Source of the DNA: Spirochaetales bacterium
GTDB lineage: Bacteria > Spirochaetota > Spirochaetia > UBA9216
Reading direction: 5' to 3'
NCBI GenBank assembly: GCA_016342585.1
Contig: JAEINK010000009.1
Location: forward strand, 41,031 to 105,030
DNA length: 64,000 nt
A model generated the notes under the pieces. It searched no databases. It was given only the letters and a program-made list of their open reading frames with translations, and was not told the origin of the DNA. Position numbers and translations under genes: made by a program. Shown piece after piece: positions 45,126-54,028 of the stretch. Numbering within the stretch: the stretch's first letter is position 1; every line of letters begins with the position of its first letter.

Positions 45126-45356
45126 CCAAGGTCCTTTATTTGCAACCTTTATTTTCATCCGTTTTATTTGATGAACAAAAATGGCAGGGAGGGGATGAAC
45201 TCCCGAAAAGAATCATACCAATCAGGTAAAATGGTGGAACGGCGAGATACGACCATCCTGGTTATTTATACTTCTAAATTAACATTCGAAAATGGAATGA
45301 GATTTGGGTAAAATCCTGTTGACAGCTCTCACCTTTCCCGTTAACCTAACCTTCCA
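45126..45356. other. Non-coding stretch after the DUF6062-like gene
   Basis: No supported gene. It contains a short GGGAG/CTCCC hairpin (about 45186-45214) and an ATG-led open frame of 26 codons near 45231, for which I see only a weak upstream AGG and no family resemblance. It leads into the repeat at 45357. Confidence 0.5.
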
Positions 45357-45534
45357 ATGACTCTCCCCGCAGAAAGCTGCGAGGTATCGTCGTTCTCATA
45401 AGGAAATTATTGTATGGGCTTAATACCCACAGGCAAGGATTAACTTTAGTTTAGCTTTGACAAACATTGAGTATTCTATTTACATCAAAGCTATTCATCA
45501 CGCAGCATGCTGCGGGGTATTAAACCCGACTCGA
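45357..45534. repeat. Dispersed REP/MITE-like element, copy A
   Basis: Begins ATGACTCTCCCCG and ends GCTGCGGGG, TATTAAACCCGACTCGA. Each end can fold into a hairpin, and the 5' CCCCGCAG and 3' CTGCGGGG are inverted repeats of each other. The same ends and two internal blocks (GGATTAACTTT, TTACATCAAAG) recur at 61149-61255, where about 70 internal bases are missing. No open reading frame. Non-autonomous mobile or REP-type DNA is the likeliest reading. Confidence 0.65.
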
Positions 45535-45564
45535 AACTAACCAAAGCGAAAAGGTCATTCTGCA

Positions 45565-46857
45565 TTGAACAGAAAATCATCCGGTACAATTGAAATTTCA
45601 TGTGCCCTGAAGCACGATTATTATATACCCTCAGAAATACTGAATCTTCCCAATATTTTCGGTACAAATCTTGAAGACGAAGCAAATATCCTCAGGGATG
45701 GCTTTGAATCAAGAACAAATGGAATGTTTGATCGAAACATGGGGGATCGGCTGGAAACAATCGAGGCAGACTCGCCTCTCTATTCATGGCGCCTCCTTAT
45801 AAAGGCGGTTTCAGACCTCTACAGTAATGATCTAACCGCCCTGGAAAAAAGTATAGCAGAGATCCCGGCCAATTGCGGCCCGGCCCTTCTGGTTGACGTC
45901 CTCATAGCTGTTGCGGATCTTCCCTCCGGGAAAGAGAAGAGGGGTAGTTTCTCAAGAGATGAAAAGAAGCTTTATAATCTGGTATCAGAAGACAGAAGGT
46001 TTATTAAAAGTGTTGTAATGCAGCTTAATGACAGCCTTGAAGCAGGTGAAGATTATTTTTTTGAGTTTGCCCTGCTGTCAATCAAGGAAGTAAGAGAGAT
46101 GAGTGAAGAGGCCAGTCACAGACTCGCACTCTGGTGCTTGAATACAGTATACCTGGAAGATTTTGATTATACAGTCTTTCTTGATTCGTTGAAAACACTC
46201 TTTTCGCCCGCCCGGGTTATGAGGTTTTCTGCCTTGATTTTGACAGATGAGGATCCCGAGGAGGGGATAAAATGCTGGCTCCTGAGCCTGATATTCAGAA
46301 TAAGGGAAGGAAATCTTGAAAACATTGAGGCCGCAGAGTACTTGTTGATTATTTCACGCCTGATGGTTGATATAATCGGAGGGAAAAACGCGATTTACAG
46401 CGATAATGGTGAAATTGGTCAAATTTTAAAGCTCCTTCACAGTGAGTTATCCTCTTTCTTTATAACCACCCTCTCCCCCTTTTCCGAAGAAAAGCCTTCA
46501 TTCCACTTTCCTGAAGTATGGGCCGTGGCACTGGCACCTTCGGTTAAACTGAATTTTTCGACAACCGAAAAACCCAGACCTGCTCCGACAAAGAAAACCG
46601 AGCAGAAAATTCACCCCATGCAGCTGGAACTCTTCGGTGAACCGACAGAAGAAGGGGAAGACCCGGTAATTGAAGTGGAGAGTGTAAGTAAAGAGTGGGA
46701 TCCCTCCCATGAAATAACCCGGAGCGGTCTCCTGTCACCCAAGCCCCTTAACTCCCCGGAGGAGCTCAAAGTAATGCTTCGGGCAAGACCCCGATATGTG
46801 GGTCCTGAACCCTGGCTTGATGTTATTAAAAGGAAAAGAAGAAACCTGATTCGATAG
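45565..46857 (+). CDS. Hypothetical protein downstream of repeat copy A
   Basis: 430 residues, mainly helical and acidic, with no signal peptide, membrane helix or recognised motif; a proline-rich linker (TEKPRPAPTKKTE, about 330-345) separates a large helical N-terminal part from a short basic tail ending KRKRRNLIR. The start is a TTG at 45565 with AAAAGG about 10 bases upstream; it lies 31 bases beyond the repeat element. Function unknown; the start may be later. Confidence 0.65.
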   Translation: MNRKSSGTIEISCALKHDYYIPSEILNLPNIFGTNLEDEANILRDGFESRTNGMFDRNMGDRLETIEADSPLYSWRLLIKAVSDLYSNDLTALEKSIAEIPANCGPALLVDVLIAVADLPSGKEKRGSFSRDEKKLYNLVSEDRRFIKSVVMQLNDSLEAGEDYFFEFALLSIKEVREMSEEASHRLALWCLNTVYLEDFDYTVFLDSLKTLFSPARVMRFSALILTDEDPEEGIKCWLLSLIFRIREGNLENIEAAEYLLIISRLMVDIIGGKNAIYSDNGEIGQILKLLHSELSSFFITTLSPFSEEKPSFHFPEVWAVALAPSVKLNFSTTEKPRPAPTKKTEQKIHPMQLELFGEPTEEGEDPVIEVESVSKEWDPSHEITRSGLLSPKPLNSPEELKVMLRARPRYVGPEPWLDVIKRKRRNLIR

Positions 46858-46870
46858 TCGTGAGATCTTA

Positions 46871-47443
46871 TCAACCGCTGCTGAGCAGACCCTCAGAAAA
46901 AGCGACGGAGAAACTATCCCCGGGTAGAATTCGGCCATCAAGCTGAGAAACAAGACTGCCGGCAAGCATTAATCCGGAGAGGTCTTCTGATGAAATATAC
47001 CTCGAAAATGAAAATACCCACCCACCCGCACCATCATCAGACGGTTCCAGTGAAACCGTTAAAACCGGGCCTTCAGCCGAATCAATAATAAGTTCCGCTA
47101 CCATTATTCCCAGAGGAACAGCCTTCTCCGGAGAAATCTGGTATTTTTCCGACGGTAAATTAAAAGAGAACTCAGGAAGTCTCCGTGTAAGGGTCTGTTC
47201 AAGATGGTCTATAAGTTCCCGGATATACCAGGAGACAGGAATTCCTGCCTCTCCGGCATTCCGATAGAGAAGCTGATAAACAAGAGTAACTGCGGAGACA
47301 AGCCCCCCGGTCTCTTCAAGAGCATTCATAGCCGGGAGATCCTCGGTGGAGGAGGCTTTCAACCTGATGAGGCTGTTGATTACCGCCATATGGTTTTTCA
47401 GTCGGTGATAAATTTCCTTTCTGTCAGGATCACTCTCATCCAT
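46871..47443 (-). CDS. Degenerate sensor-kinase-like protein (HisKA_2 type)
   Basis: 190 residues. Residues 10-30 (IYHRLKNHMAVINSLIRL) match the HisKA_2/HWE phospho-acceptor helix with its His. The ATPase half is shortened: the N-box, normally NELVTNA, reads AELIIDSA, so both Asn are lost, and no G-box is visible; only the C-terminal strand pattern GSLVSQLDGRI remains. No sensor or membrane part. It may be a phosphotransfer, anti-sigma-type or scaffold protein. AGGAG precedes the ATG. Assignment is by motif. Confidence 0.65.
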   Translation of the reverse strand: MDESDPDRKEIYHRLKNHMAVINSLIRLKASSTEDLPAMNALEETGGLVSAVTLVYQLLYRNAGEAGIPVSWYIRELIDHLEQTLTRRLPEFSFNLPSEKYQISPEKAVPLGIMVAELIIDSAEGPVLTVSLEPSDDGAGGWVFSFSRYISSEDLSGLMLAGSLVSQLDGRILPGDSFSVAFSEGLLSSG

Positions 47444-47495
47444 ATCCCTGCTCCTGTTTTATAAACTATACTCCTTAATCAAATAAGGGTAGCTA

Positions 47496-48092
47496 TCAAC
47501 CGCAGCATCCACCGCCGCTTCCACAACAATCCTTACCACCTTCAGCCTTCCCGCTCCCTTCAGAGTCACCACAGCATCCGCCGGCACTTTCTGAATGGTC
47601 ATGACCACATCCACACCCCTCATGATCGTGGTGGTGCGCCTGAAGAGCATCAATATCTTCCTGACTTGTCTCCCGGATAGTCTGAATAAGAATATCAAAC
47701 ACCACATCCCGTCCTGAATAGGGGTGATTACCATCCAGAGTAACAAGCTCATCACCAATCTCTACAACAGTCATGATACCGCCTGTCTGCCCATCGTGAA
47801 CCTGAATATCTTCACCTATCGCCAGGGTATCGACATCCTCAAATTCGGTTTTGGGAATCTTCACTACCATGTTTTCATCCCTTGCTCCATAAGCCTCTTC
47901 AGCTGTGAGATGAACTTCCAGAGCTTCTCCCTCGGCTTTTCCCTCAAGGGCCTCCTCGAGCTTGGGAATCATAAGTCCCTGACCATGAAGGTATGTTACC
48001 CCGCCCACCTCTTCGGTACTCTCAAGAACATTCCCTTCGGTATCTTTTAAAGTATAACCGATTACTACGGTCGTTTTATCTCCAATATTCAT
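47496..48092 (-). CDS. slyD: SlyD-like FKBP peptidyl-prolyl isomerase with metal-binding tail
   Basis: 198 residues: FKBP core (TTVVIGYTLKDTEGNVLEST, then YLHGQGLMIPKLEEALEGK), an IF-type insert, and a C-terminal His/Cys-rich tail (HHHDHEGCGCGHDH and CCG repeats) as in E. coli SlyD, which binds nickel and other metals. Chaperone and isomerase, cytoplasmic. Strong AAGGAG. Unlike SlyD of E. coli, the tail carries clustered Cys. Confidence 0.92.
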   Translation of the reverse strand: MNIGDKTTVVIGYTLKDTEGNVLESTEEVGGVTYLHGQGLMIPKLEEALEGKAEGEALEVHLTAEEAYGARDENMVVKIPKTEFEDVDTLAIGEDIQVHDGQTGGIMTVVEIGDELVTLDGNHPYSGRDVVFDILIQTIRETSQEDIDALQAHHHDHEGCGCGHDHSESAGGCCGDSEGSGKAEGGKDCCGSGGGCCG

Positions 48093-48169
48093 CTTATCTC
48101 CTTACCGGCCTTTGCCGTTAGTATTATTGCATTATCTGTAAAAAAGGCTTTGTACCTGAATCCTCAAAT

Positions 48170-50668
48170 TTATTCAAGGAGTTTCCTGGCAACACGAACA
48201 GCATCAACCCCATCTCTGCTGTACCAGGCTCCAAATGATTCTGCCCATTCGGGAGTGACTACGGCCCCTCCAACCATCACAGGAATATTTATCCTCTCAT
48301 CCTGAAGCCGTTTATGAATCTCCGGCATTCTGACCATCGTCGTTGTCATAAGGGCCGAAAGCCCGAGGATAGCCGGGGAGTGCTCCTTAACGGCGGATAT
48401 AATATAATCAGAGGAAACATCTTTACCAAGATCAATCACTTCAAATCCGTAATTCCGCAGCATAAGTATGACAATATTCTTTCCAATATCATGAATATCC
48501 CCCTGCACGGTGGCAAAAACTATCTTTTTAGTTCTTTTACCGCCGTCCTTAACCAAAAGCGGTTCAAGTAAAGCAAATCCATCACGCATGGCTTCTGCAC
48601 TGGCCATAAGCTGAGGCAGATAAAACTTCTTCTGATCGTAAAGCTCGCCCGTCTTGAGAATAGCGGGGATCATATGCTCTTCAAGAATGGAAGCCGGCTT
48701 CATTCCGCCGGAAAGACAATCCTCCAGAGCCGATAGAAGCATGCCACTCTCCCCATCAAGAACACCTTTATAGACAAGCTCTTCCGATTTTCCCGGAACA
48801 CCAGGCTCGCCAACCTGGGCTCCTCCACGCCCTGGGATCCCCGCATTCCCCGCCGGGGAAGAGGAAACACCGGGGCCCCCTTCAGAGCCAGGGCCGGTGT
48901 TTTGATCAAATCTGTTGATATAATTTTTCCCCCGGGCATCTCTCCCCAACAGCAGATCCGCCGAAATCTTTATATTCATGAGGATCTCATGGCCCGGATT
49001 TGCAATCGCAAAGGTAAGTCCCGCGAATTGAGCCATGGCGAGAAAACTGCTGTTAAGCCATCCTCGGGCAGGAAGTCCGAAAGAGACATTGGAAAGTCCG
49101 ACAACCGCACCAAATCCAGCCTCTGTACTTCGCCGAATAGTACTAAGTGTTTCAGCAGCAGCCTCGGGTTTTGAGGAGACAGTCATAACAAGCCCATCCA
49201 CAAGCACATCAGATCGTCTTACTCCCATCACCTTGGCCTTTGCAAAAACCTCGGCCACAATCTCCATCCTTCGGTCAGCAGTCAGCGGAAGCTCGGAATC
49301 GGCCAGGGGGAGCAGGATGAAAGCACATCCATATTTCTCTACAACCGGAAGCAAACGGGCAAGCTTTTCCTTCTCTCCGGAGATGGAATTTATGAGGGCC
49401 CGCCCCGGATAGAGGCGAACAGCTGCCTCCACAACCTGGGGATCCGAAGAGTCAATCACCAGGGGAAGGCCGCTCCTTGGGGAAAGACGATTTATAATAG
49501 AAATAAGGGTCTCTCTCTCATCGATCCCGGGCATACCGGCATTAATGTCCAGGAGATCCGCCCCATTCTCCTTCTGCTCTCTGGCAAACCGGGAAACAAT
49601 GGCGAGCTCCCCCTCCTTTAATTCTGCCTGGAGGGCTTTTTTTCCGGTAGGGTTAATCCTTTCTCCTATAATGTGAAGAGGTGAATCCGGACCAGAAACC
49701 AGGGCCTCCCTGGCGGAGCTCAAGAGGAATCTATTACTCCCCTGCCCCTTGGTATCCTCCCCTGCCCATTTCTCAAAAGCAGGTGAGGGCGAGGCCCCCC
49801 CTAGGGCAGAAGCGACCTTCTGTATGTGCTCCGGAGTCGTTCCGCAGCAGCCACCAAAAAAGCTGACTCCCGCATCCCGAAAGGAGGCGGCATACCCTGC
49901 AAACTCCTCGGGCCCCATGGGAAAAACTGTTTTTCCATCCACCATCCGGGGCATCCCCGCATTGGGTTTTGCCGCCAGGGGGACCCGGGCAACCTCCGCC
50001 ATCCGACCAAGGGTGGTGAGCATTTCCACGGGACCGGTGGAGCAATTAATCCCGACAGCATCAGCACCAAGACTTTGCAGAGTAATGACGGCCGCCTCGG
50101 GGGTTGTACCATTAAGGGTCCGCCCATCGGCTTCAAAGGTCATGGTGACAAGGACAAAATCATCAGTCTCTTCTTTAACAGCAATAAGGGCGGCCCGGGC
50201 TTCCTGAATATCAATCTGGGTTTCGATCACAAAAAGATCTACCCCCCCCTCTTTCAGTCCACGAACCTGCCGCTTAAAGCACGCTACGGCTTCCTCAAAT
50301 TTGAAATCACCAAAAGGTTCAACAAAACGGCCGGTAGAACTGATATCTCCCGCGATTAATACACCCGGACCCACGGCCTCTCTGGTAATCCTGACAAGGT
50401 CCCGGTTAATCTCTTCCACATTGTCATATCCAAACTCATTGAGTTTCTCAGGATTCCCACCAAAAGTGCATGAATAAACCATCCCGGCTCCGGCATGGCT
50501 GTAGGCCCCCTGGATATCCTTAAGCACAGTTGGGTTCTCCAGGGCCCAAACCTCCGGACAAACCCCGGAAGGCAGTCCGCGTTTCTGCAGCTCAGTCCCC
50601 ATGGCCCCGTCAAGAATGATGACTTCCGATTGAAACCGTTCTATAATATTTTTCTTTTTATTGTTCAT
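48170..50668 (-). CDS. metH: Cobalamin-dependent methionine synthase, without activation domain
   Basis: Transfers methyl from methyltetrahydrofolate to homocysteine. 832 residues: homocysteine-binding domain (about 10-300) with zinc Cys in GINCSTGP and GGCCGTTPEH; pterin-binding domain (about 330-590); a Gly/Pro-rich linker (about 595-640); cobalamin cap and binding domain with DIHDIGKN, the B12 His. The AdoMet reactivation domain, normally C-terminal, is absent here; it is encoded separately just upstream (50701-51327). Confidence 0.93.
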   Translation of the reverse strand: MNNKKKNIIERFQSEVIILDGAMGTELQKRGLPSGVCPEVWALENPTVLKDIQGAYSHAGAGMVYSCTFGGNPEKLNEFGYDNVEEINRDLVRITREAVGPGVLIAGDISSTGRFVEPFGDFKFEEAVACFKRQVRGLKEGGVDLFVIETQIDIQEARAALIAVKEETDDFVLVTMTFEADGRTLNGTTPEAAVITLQSLGADAVGINCSTGPVEMLTTLGRMAEVARVPLAAKPNAGMPRMVDGKTVFPMGPEEFAGYAASFRDAGVSFFGGCCGTTPEHIQKVASALGGASPSPAFEKWAGEDTKGQGSNRFLLSSAREALVSGPDSPLHIIGERINPTGKKALQAELKEGELAIVSRFAREQKENGADLLDINAGMPGIDERETLISIINRLSPRSGLPLVIDSSDPQVVEAAVRLYPGRALINSISGEKEKLARLLPVVEKYGCAFILLPLADSELPLTADRRMEIVAEVFAKAKVMGVRRSDVLVDGLVMTVSSKPEAAAETLSTIRRSTEAGFGAVVGLSNVSFGLPARGWLNSSFLAMAQFAGLTFAIANPGHEILMNIKISADLLLGRDARGKNYINRFDQNTGPGSEGGPGVSSSPAGNAGIPGRGGAQVGEPGVPGKSEELVYKGVLDGESGMLLSALEDCLSGGMKPASILEEHMIPAILKTGELYDQKKFYLPQLMASAEAMRDGFALLEPLLVKDGGKRTKKIVFATVQGDIHDIGKNIVILMLRNYGFEVIDLGKDVSSDYIISAVKEHSPAILGLSALMTTTMVRMPEIHKRLQDERINIPVMVGGAVVTPEWAESFGAWYSRDGVDAVRVARKLLE

Positions 50669-50700
50669 ATAACTAACCTCTAAAAGATTCCTCGACTTAT

Positions 50701-51327
50701 TCAGTTTCCAAATGTAATCCCGGTTATTGCCGTAACAGATTTCTCCGGAACAAGAATATAATCATCGGTGAGTTTCACATTCAATTGTTTTAATTCAAGA
50801 ATTTTGTGGAAGTATTTCTGGTTTGACAAGGCGAGATCCCCATAACCGGCGGAAAACCGATGCCGGATCATCCTTCCGCCCTCACGCAAAACCTCCCGCT
50901 GAACAAGATCCCTCATCCAGTTAAAGCCTGCATCGACAATCTCACTGGCCGCTGCATCATACACGACGACCCTTCGCATCTCTCCAGCTTCGGTCAGCCT
51001 GGAAATCTCTTTTATTATACCCTTCCCGGCGGTAGCCCCCATAAGGAGAGCCTCGGTACAGCCTGTAAGTAATTTTGCCGTCTGACGGCTTTCAAAAAAA
51101 GAGCCGTCGGGGAAAAAGATCTTTTCACCGGCCACCCAAATCTTTTGCCTTATAAGGGAGCCCCGGACCTCGATAAAACCGGCAGCTTCATCCATAAGGC
51201 GGCGAAGGTCAGAGAGCTCCTCCACCCCGGCTATATTATGCTTTTGATTATAGCCAAGCCTTCGCCGGATCTCTTCCTCGGGGAGGGATATTTGAATGTT
51301 GGTAAAAAATCTGGGGCCCACCGCCAT
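50701..51327 (-). CDS. Methionine synthase activation-domain protein (stand-alone)
   Basis: 208 residues whose C-terminal RFSAGYGDLALSNQ and LTDDYILVPEKSVTAITGI match the AdoMet-binding reactivation domain of MetH, as a separate polypeptide. Such two-piece enzymes are known in Thermotoga and others. It would remethylate oxidised cobalamin in the catalytic subunit using AdoMet. It lies directly upstream of metH on the same strand and 10 bases after the upstream gene. No convincing ribosome site near the start. Confidence 0.85.
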   Translation of the reverse strand: MAVGPRFFTNIQISLPEEEIRRRLGYNQKHNIAGVEELSDLRRLMDEAAGFIEVRGSLIRQKIWVAGEKIFFPDGSFFESRQTAKLLTGCTEALLMGATAGKGIIKEISRLTEAGEMRRVVVYDAAASEIVDAGFNWMRDLVQREVLREGGRMIRHRFSAGYGDLALSNQKYFHKILELKQLNVKLTDDYILVPEKSVTAITGITFGN

Positions 51328-51336
51328 AGAGGGTTT

Positions 51337-51813
51337 CTACTCGTCAGTTTTTTCAGCAGAACCTTCTGATTCAGCCTCTTCAACTCCCCTGGCCTCGTCT
51401 GCATCATCTGCAGTATTGGCCTCGGCGGGCGCGTCCACACCATCTTCAGCTTCAAGAGCAGCATCCAGGCATTCGGAACAGAGGTTGCGATCATCGGTAA
51501 CGATAGTATTCCAATCCATTCTTTTACCACAGGTACTGCAGTCCATTCTGAAAATCCAGAATTTTCGGATAAAGTAGGCAGCACCACCTATGGCGGCAAG
51601 ACAAATCAGAAGGAAGGTCCATTGAGGTAAAATCGCCTCATGAATCAATATTGTACCTGTATAAACAACAAAAACACCAATGGCCAGAACAAAAAATAGT
51701 ATCCGCTTCTTGTTGGAATGTCTGTTGCGAAATTTAATTATGACATAGGCGCCAAGAAGACCTAAAAAGACATAGTAGAATTTCTCTAATATAAACTGTA
51801 TTACTGATTCCAT
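51337..51813 (-). CDS. Small membrane protein with zinc-ribbon-like Cys pairs
   Basis: 158 residues: three hydrophobic spans (about 12-26, 34-54, 64-84) followed by a cytoplasmic part with CSTCGK and CSECLD, two CX2C pairs 22-25 apart that resemble a zinc ribbon, and a highly acidic tail of about 50 residues (Asp/Glu/Ala). Function unknown. First gene of the unit with the activation domain and metH, downstream of the promoter at 51838-51866. Confidence 0.65.
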   Translation of the reverse strand: MESVIQFILEKFYYVFLGLLGAYVIIKFRNRHSNKKRILFFVLAIGVFVVYTGTILIHEAILPQWTFLLICLAAIGGAAYFIRKFWIFRMDCSTCGKRMDWNTIVTDDRNLCSECLDAALEAEDGVDAPAEANTADDADEARGVEEAESEGSAEKTDE

Positions 51814-51837
51814 TGTATACTCCTTAAAAGAGGCTCA

Positions 51838-51866
51838 AGTATAAACAGTTACTACCTGGACAACAA
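51838..51866 (-). promoter_or_regulatory. Promoter of the unit that contains metH
   Basis: TTGTTG and TATACT with a 17-base spacer, 24 bases before the membrane-protein start. I see no cobalamin or SAM riboswitch in this short leader. Confidence 0.55.
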
Positions 51867-51922
51867 GAGGAGGAGGATGTAAAACGGAGCAAGACTGTTT
51901 TAAAATTGTGTTTTACAAAAAT

Positions 51923-53002
51923 TTAACCTAAAAGATTTATCCGGGTAAAGATATACCTCAGATCATCCCGTTTAACAATACGACGCCTTATATCCGGATT
52001 ATCGGGCAGGGGGAACCTGTCATGGCGAACTTCATGAGCATCTGGAAAATCATCACGTTCCACTGACCGTGGATGGGTTGTCCACACAATCAGGGAGATT
52101 TTATCACCGGATATCTCAATAGCTGTCATCCCGCGTTTGCCGATAACACAGCCCGAATTAAACAGGCAGGGAATGACCAACCCCTTAGAGTAAAGCTGGC
52201 TGACAAAGGCCTCTTTCTTTTTTCTCCCCTGTAGCTGACTTAGCTCTCGTTTAAGTGACAGAATCCTGGCCTCCACATCGCCACCCGGTTTCTCGTTCTG
52301 ATCCACATACTGACGGCAAACCTTTTCAATCTCATAAATCAGAGAGTCAACCTTGGAGAGAGATTCAAAAAGGGGGCGATGAGTATGACCAAGAATGGAG
52401 ATGATTCCACTGCTGCGTGAAAACTCATAGGCCCTTTTTTCAACAACCCAGCGCCTATTTGAGTTATGGGCGGTAGAACGATTCTTAATCCTCAGGGTCT
52501 TAACAAAATACCTCAGAAAGAACCCAAGCAGCTCATTAAAACTTTCATACATTATTGAAAATTGATGGCCATGAAAAACGAGGATCTCATCTCCCCGGTA
52601 ATCCAGGCGAAGGGCATCCAAAAGCGGATATTTCAGTTTGTCTTTTGAAATTGAGAGGAGTTTGGAATCATGATTCCCGGCAATCTTATAAAACCTGTCT
52701 GCCGCAGAAAATTTATTAAAGATATCATATACAGATGACCACTGACTGTGAATAGAATCGAGGCTGTTTTTCTGAAGCTCTTCAACATCCCCATTCAGGA
52801 TGAGGGTATACCCCTTATCATAATAATAATCATTCAGCACGCTTTTAAACATTCCGGCATAGGGAAGAAAATCATCATTTTTGCTCCCATCACCCATATG
52901 GAGATCACTGAATATTACAATCTTACTATCAGATTTTAACTTAAGCCCGGTGCCAAGCCGCTCAAGCCTATCTTTCATCGATGAATAAATTACATTGTTC
53001 AT
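51923..53002 (-). CDS. Calcineurin-like metallophosphoesterase
   Basis: 359 residues with the metal-binding series SDLHMGD, LNGDVEEL, AGNHDSK, FHGHQF and LGHTHRPL, all in order. Substrate unknown; enzymes of this type hydrolyse phosphate esters of nucleotides, lipids or cyclic nucleotides. Helical insert (about 165-275) between the fourth and fifth motifs. AGGAG precedes the ATG. Divergent from udk. Confidence 0.87.
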   Translation of the reverse strand: MNNVIYSSMKDRLERLGTGLKLKSDSKIVIFSDLHMGDGSKNDDFLPYAGMFKSVLNDYYYDKGYTLILNGDVEELQKNSLDSIHSQWSSVYDIFNKFSAADRFYKIAGNHDSKLLSISKDKLKYPLLDALRLDYRGDEILVFHGHQFSIMYESFNELLGFFLRYFVKTLRIKNRSTAHNSNRRWVVEKRAYEFSRSSGIISILGHTHRPLFESLSKVDSLIYEIEKVCRQYVDQNEKPGGDVEARILSLKRELSQLQGRKKKEAFVSQLYSKGLVIPCLFNSGCVIGKRGMTAIEISGDKISLIVWTTHPRSVERDDFPDAHEVRHDRFPLPDNPDIRRRIVKRDDLRYIFTRINLLG

Positions 53003-53170
53003 AATATCTGCTCCTATTATAATGAAGATAATAAATGATTCATATAATTCATGTTAAATTCGAAGTAAATATCAGAGTTTTTTTATCCAAAACGAATTAC
53101 CCTTCGACATTCGTGAGAAAATTTAATAAACTGATTTATCGAGCTTAAGAACAATTTCAGGAGCATATCA

Positions 53171-53782
53171 ATGGATAAATCAAATAAGATTATTGGAATA
53201 ACCGGAGGATCCGGGTCAGGAAAAACCACAATTGTAAATCGTATACAGCATATGGTCTCCGATTTTGTCTTCATTCCCCAGGATAACTACTACAAATCCG
53301 CCGCCCATGTAAATAATCAGAATATTACGGGATTCAACTTTGATCATCCTGATGCCTTTGATAATGAACTTCTGTTTAACCATTTGAATGAACTTAAAAA
53401 TGGAAATGCCATCGAGATGCCTCAGTATGACTTTGTCCACCACTGCAGAAAAGAGGAGACCATTAAAGTTCACCCCAAACACTTCATCATCTTCGAGGGG
53501 ATTATGATTTTCTTTGATAAAAATGTACGTGATCTCATCGATCTTAAGCTGTTTGTTGATACACCCGATGACATCCGGTTTATCAGAAGGTTGAAAAGGG
53601 ATATCCAGGAGAGGGGAAGAACCATGGATTCGGTTGTGACCCAGTATCTGGAGGTTGTCAGACCAGGTCATATGGAGTTTATAGAGCCAACTAAAGCCTA
53701 TGCTGATCTGATAATCCCTGAAGGCGGAAATAACGCTCAGGCTCTGAAAGTTTTAGCCTCCTTCATGAATACAATCATCTGA
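53171..53782 (+). CDS. udk: Uridine kinase
   Basis: 203 residues with the P-loop GGSGSGKTTI (about residue 12) and the uridine kinase series QDNYYKS, NFDHPDAFD and RRLKRDIQERGR. Phosphorylates uridine or cytidine in pyrimidine salvage. AGGAG precedes the ATG. Confidence 0.9.
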   Translation: MDKSNKIIGITGGSGSGKTTIVNRIQHMVSDFVFIPQDNYYKSAAHVNNQNITGFNFDHPDAFDNELLFNHLNELKNGNAIEMPQYDFVHHCRKEETIKVHPKHFIIFEGIMIFFDKNVRDLIDLKLFVDTPDDIRFIRRLKRDIQERGRTMDSVVTQYLEVVRPGHMEFIEPTKAYADLIIPEGGNNAQALKVLASFMNTII

Positions 53783-53871
53783 TAAATAACAAGCCTGTTC
53801 TCATCCTAAAGTTCTCTCTTTATTATAGATCTTTCAGTTTACAGGATAATAAATATTTTTTTATAGATTAA

Positions 53872-53900
53872 TTGACAGGTTTTCCCTTATCGATTATAGT
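53872..53900 (+). promoter_or_regulatory. Promoter of the rubrerythrin-superoxide reductase-rubredoxin unit
   Basis: TTGACA and TATAGT with exactly 17 bases between. The -10 hexamer overlaps the palindrome at 53897-53911. Confidence 0.8.
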
Positions 53901-53911
53901 AATCATTACTA
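53897..53911. promoter_or_regulatory. PerR/Fur-type 7-1-7 operator
   Basis: TAGTAAT-C-ATTACTA, a perfect 7-1-7 inverted repeat, the layout of PerR and Fur boxes, placed over the promoter's -10 and start site. It would put the peroxide and superoxide defence genes under a metal-sensing repressor. No perR or fur gene is in the window. Confidence 0.65.
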
Positions 53912-54028
53912 AGTAGTTTGTATGCCAATTATTTTTTAATATTCCTCTGGAAACTTGATAATATATTGGCAATTTAGACCTCTGTCGGTTAAAATAAGTA
54001 GGTAGAAAGACTTATAAGGAGAATATCG

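Noticed and set aside
45231..45311. 26-codon open frame before repeat copy A
   Set aside because: Only a weak ribosome site, no family resemblance, and it lies next to repeat DNA, so chance is likely.
51814..51922. Cobalamin or SAM riboswitch upstream of the methionine synthase unit
   Set aside because: The leader is short; I find neither the B12 box nor SAM-type stems.
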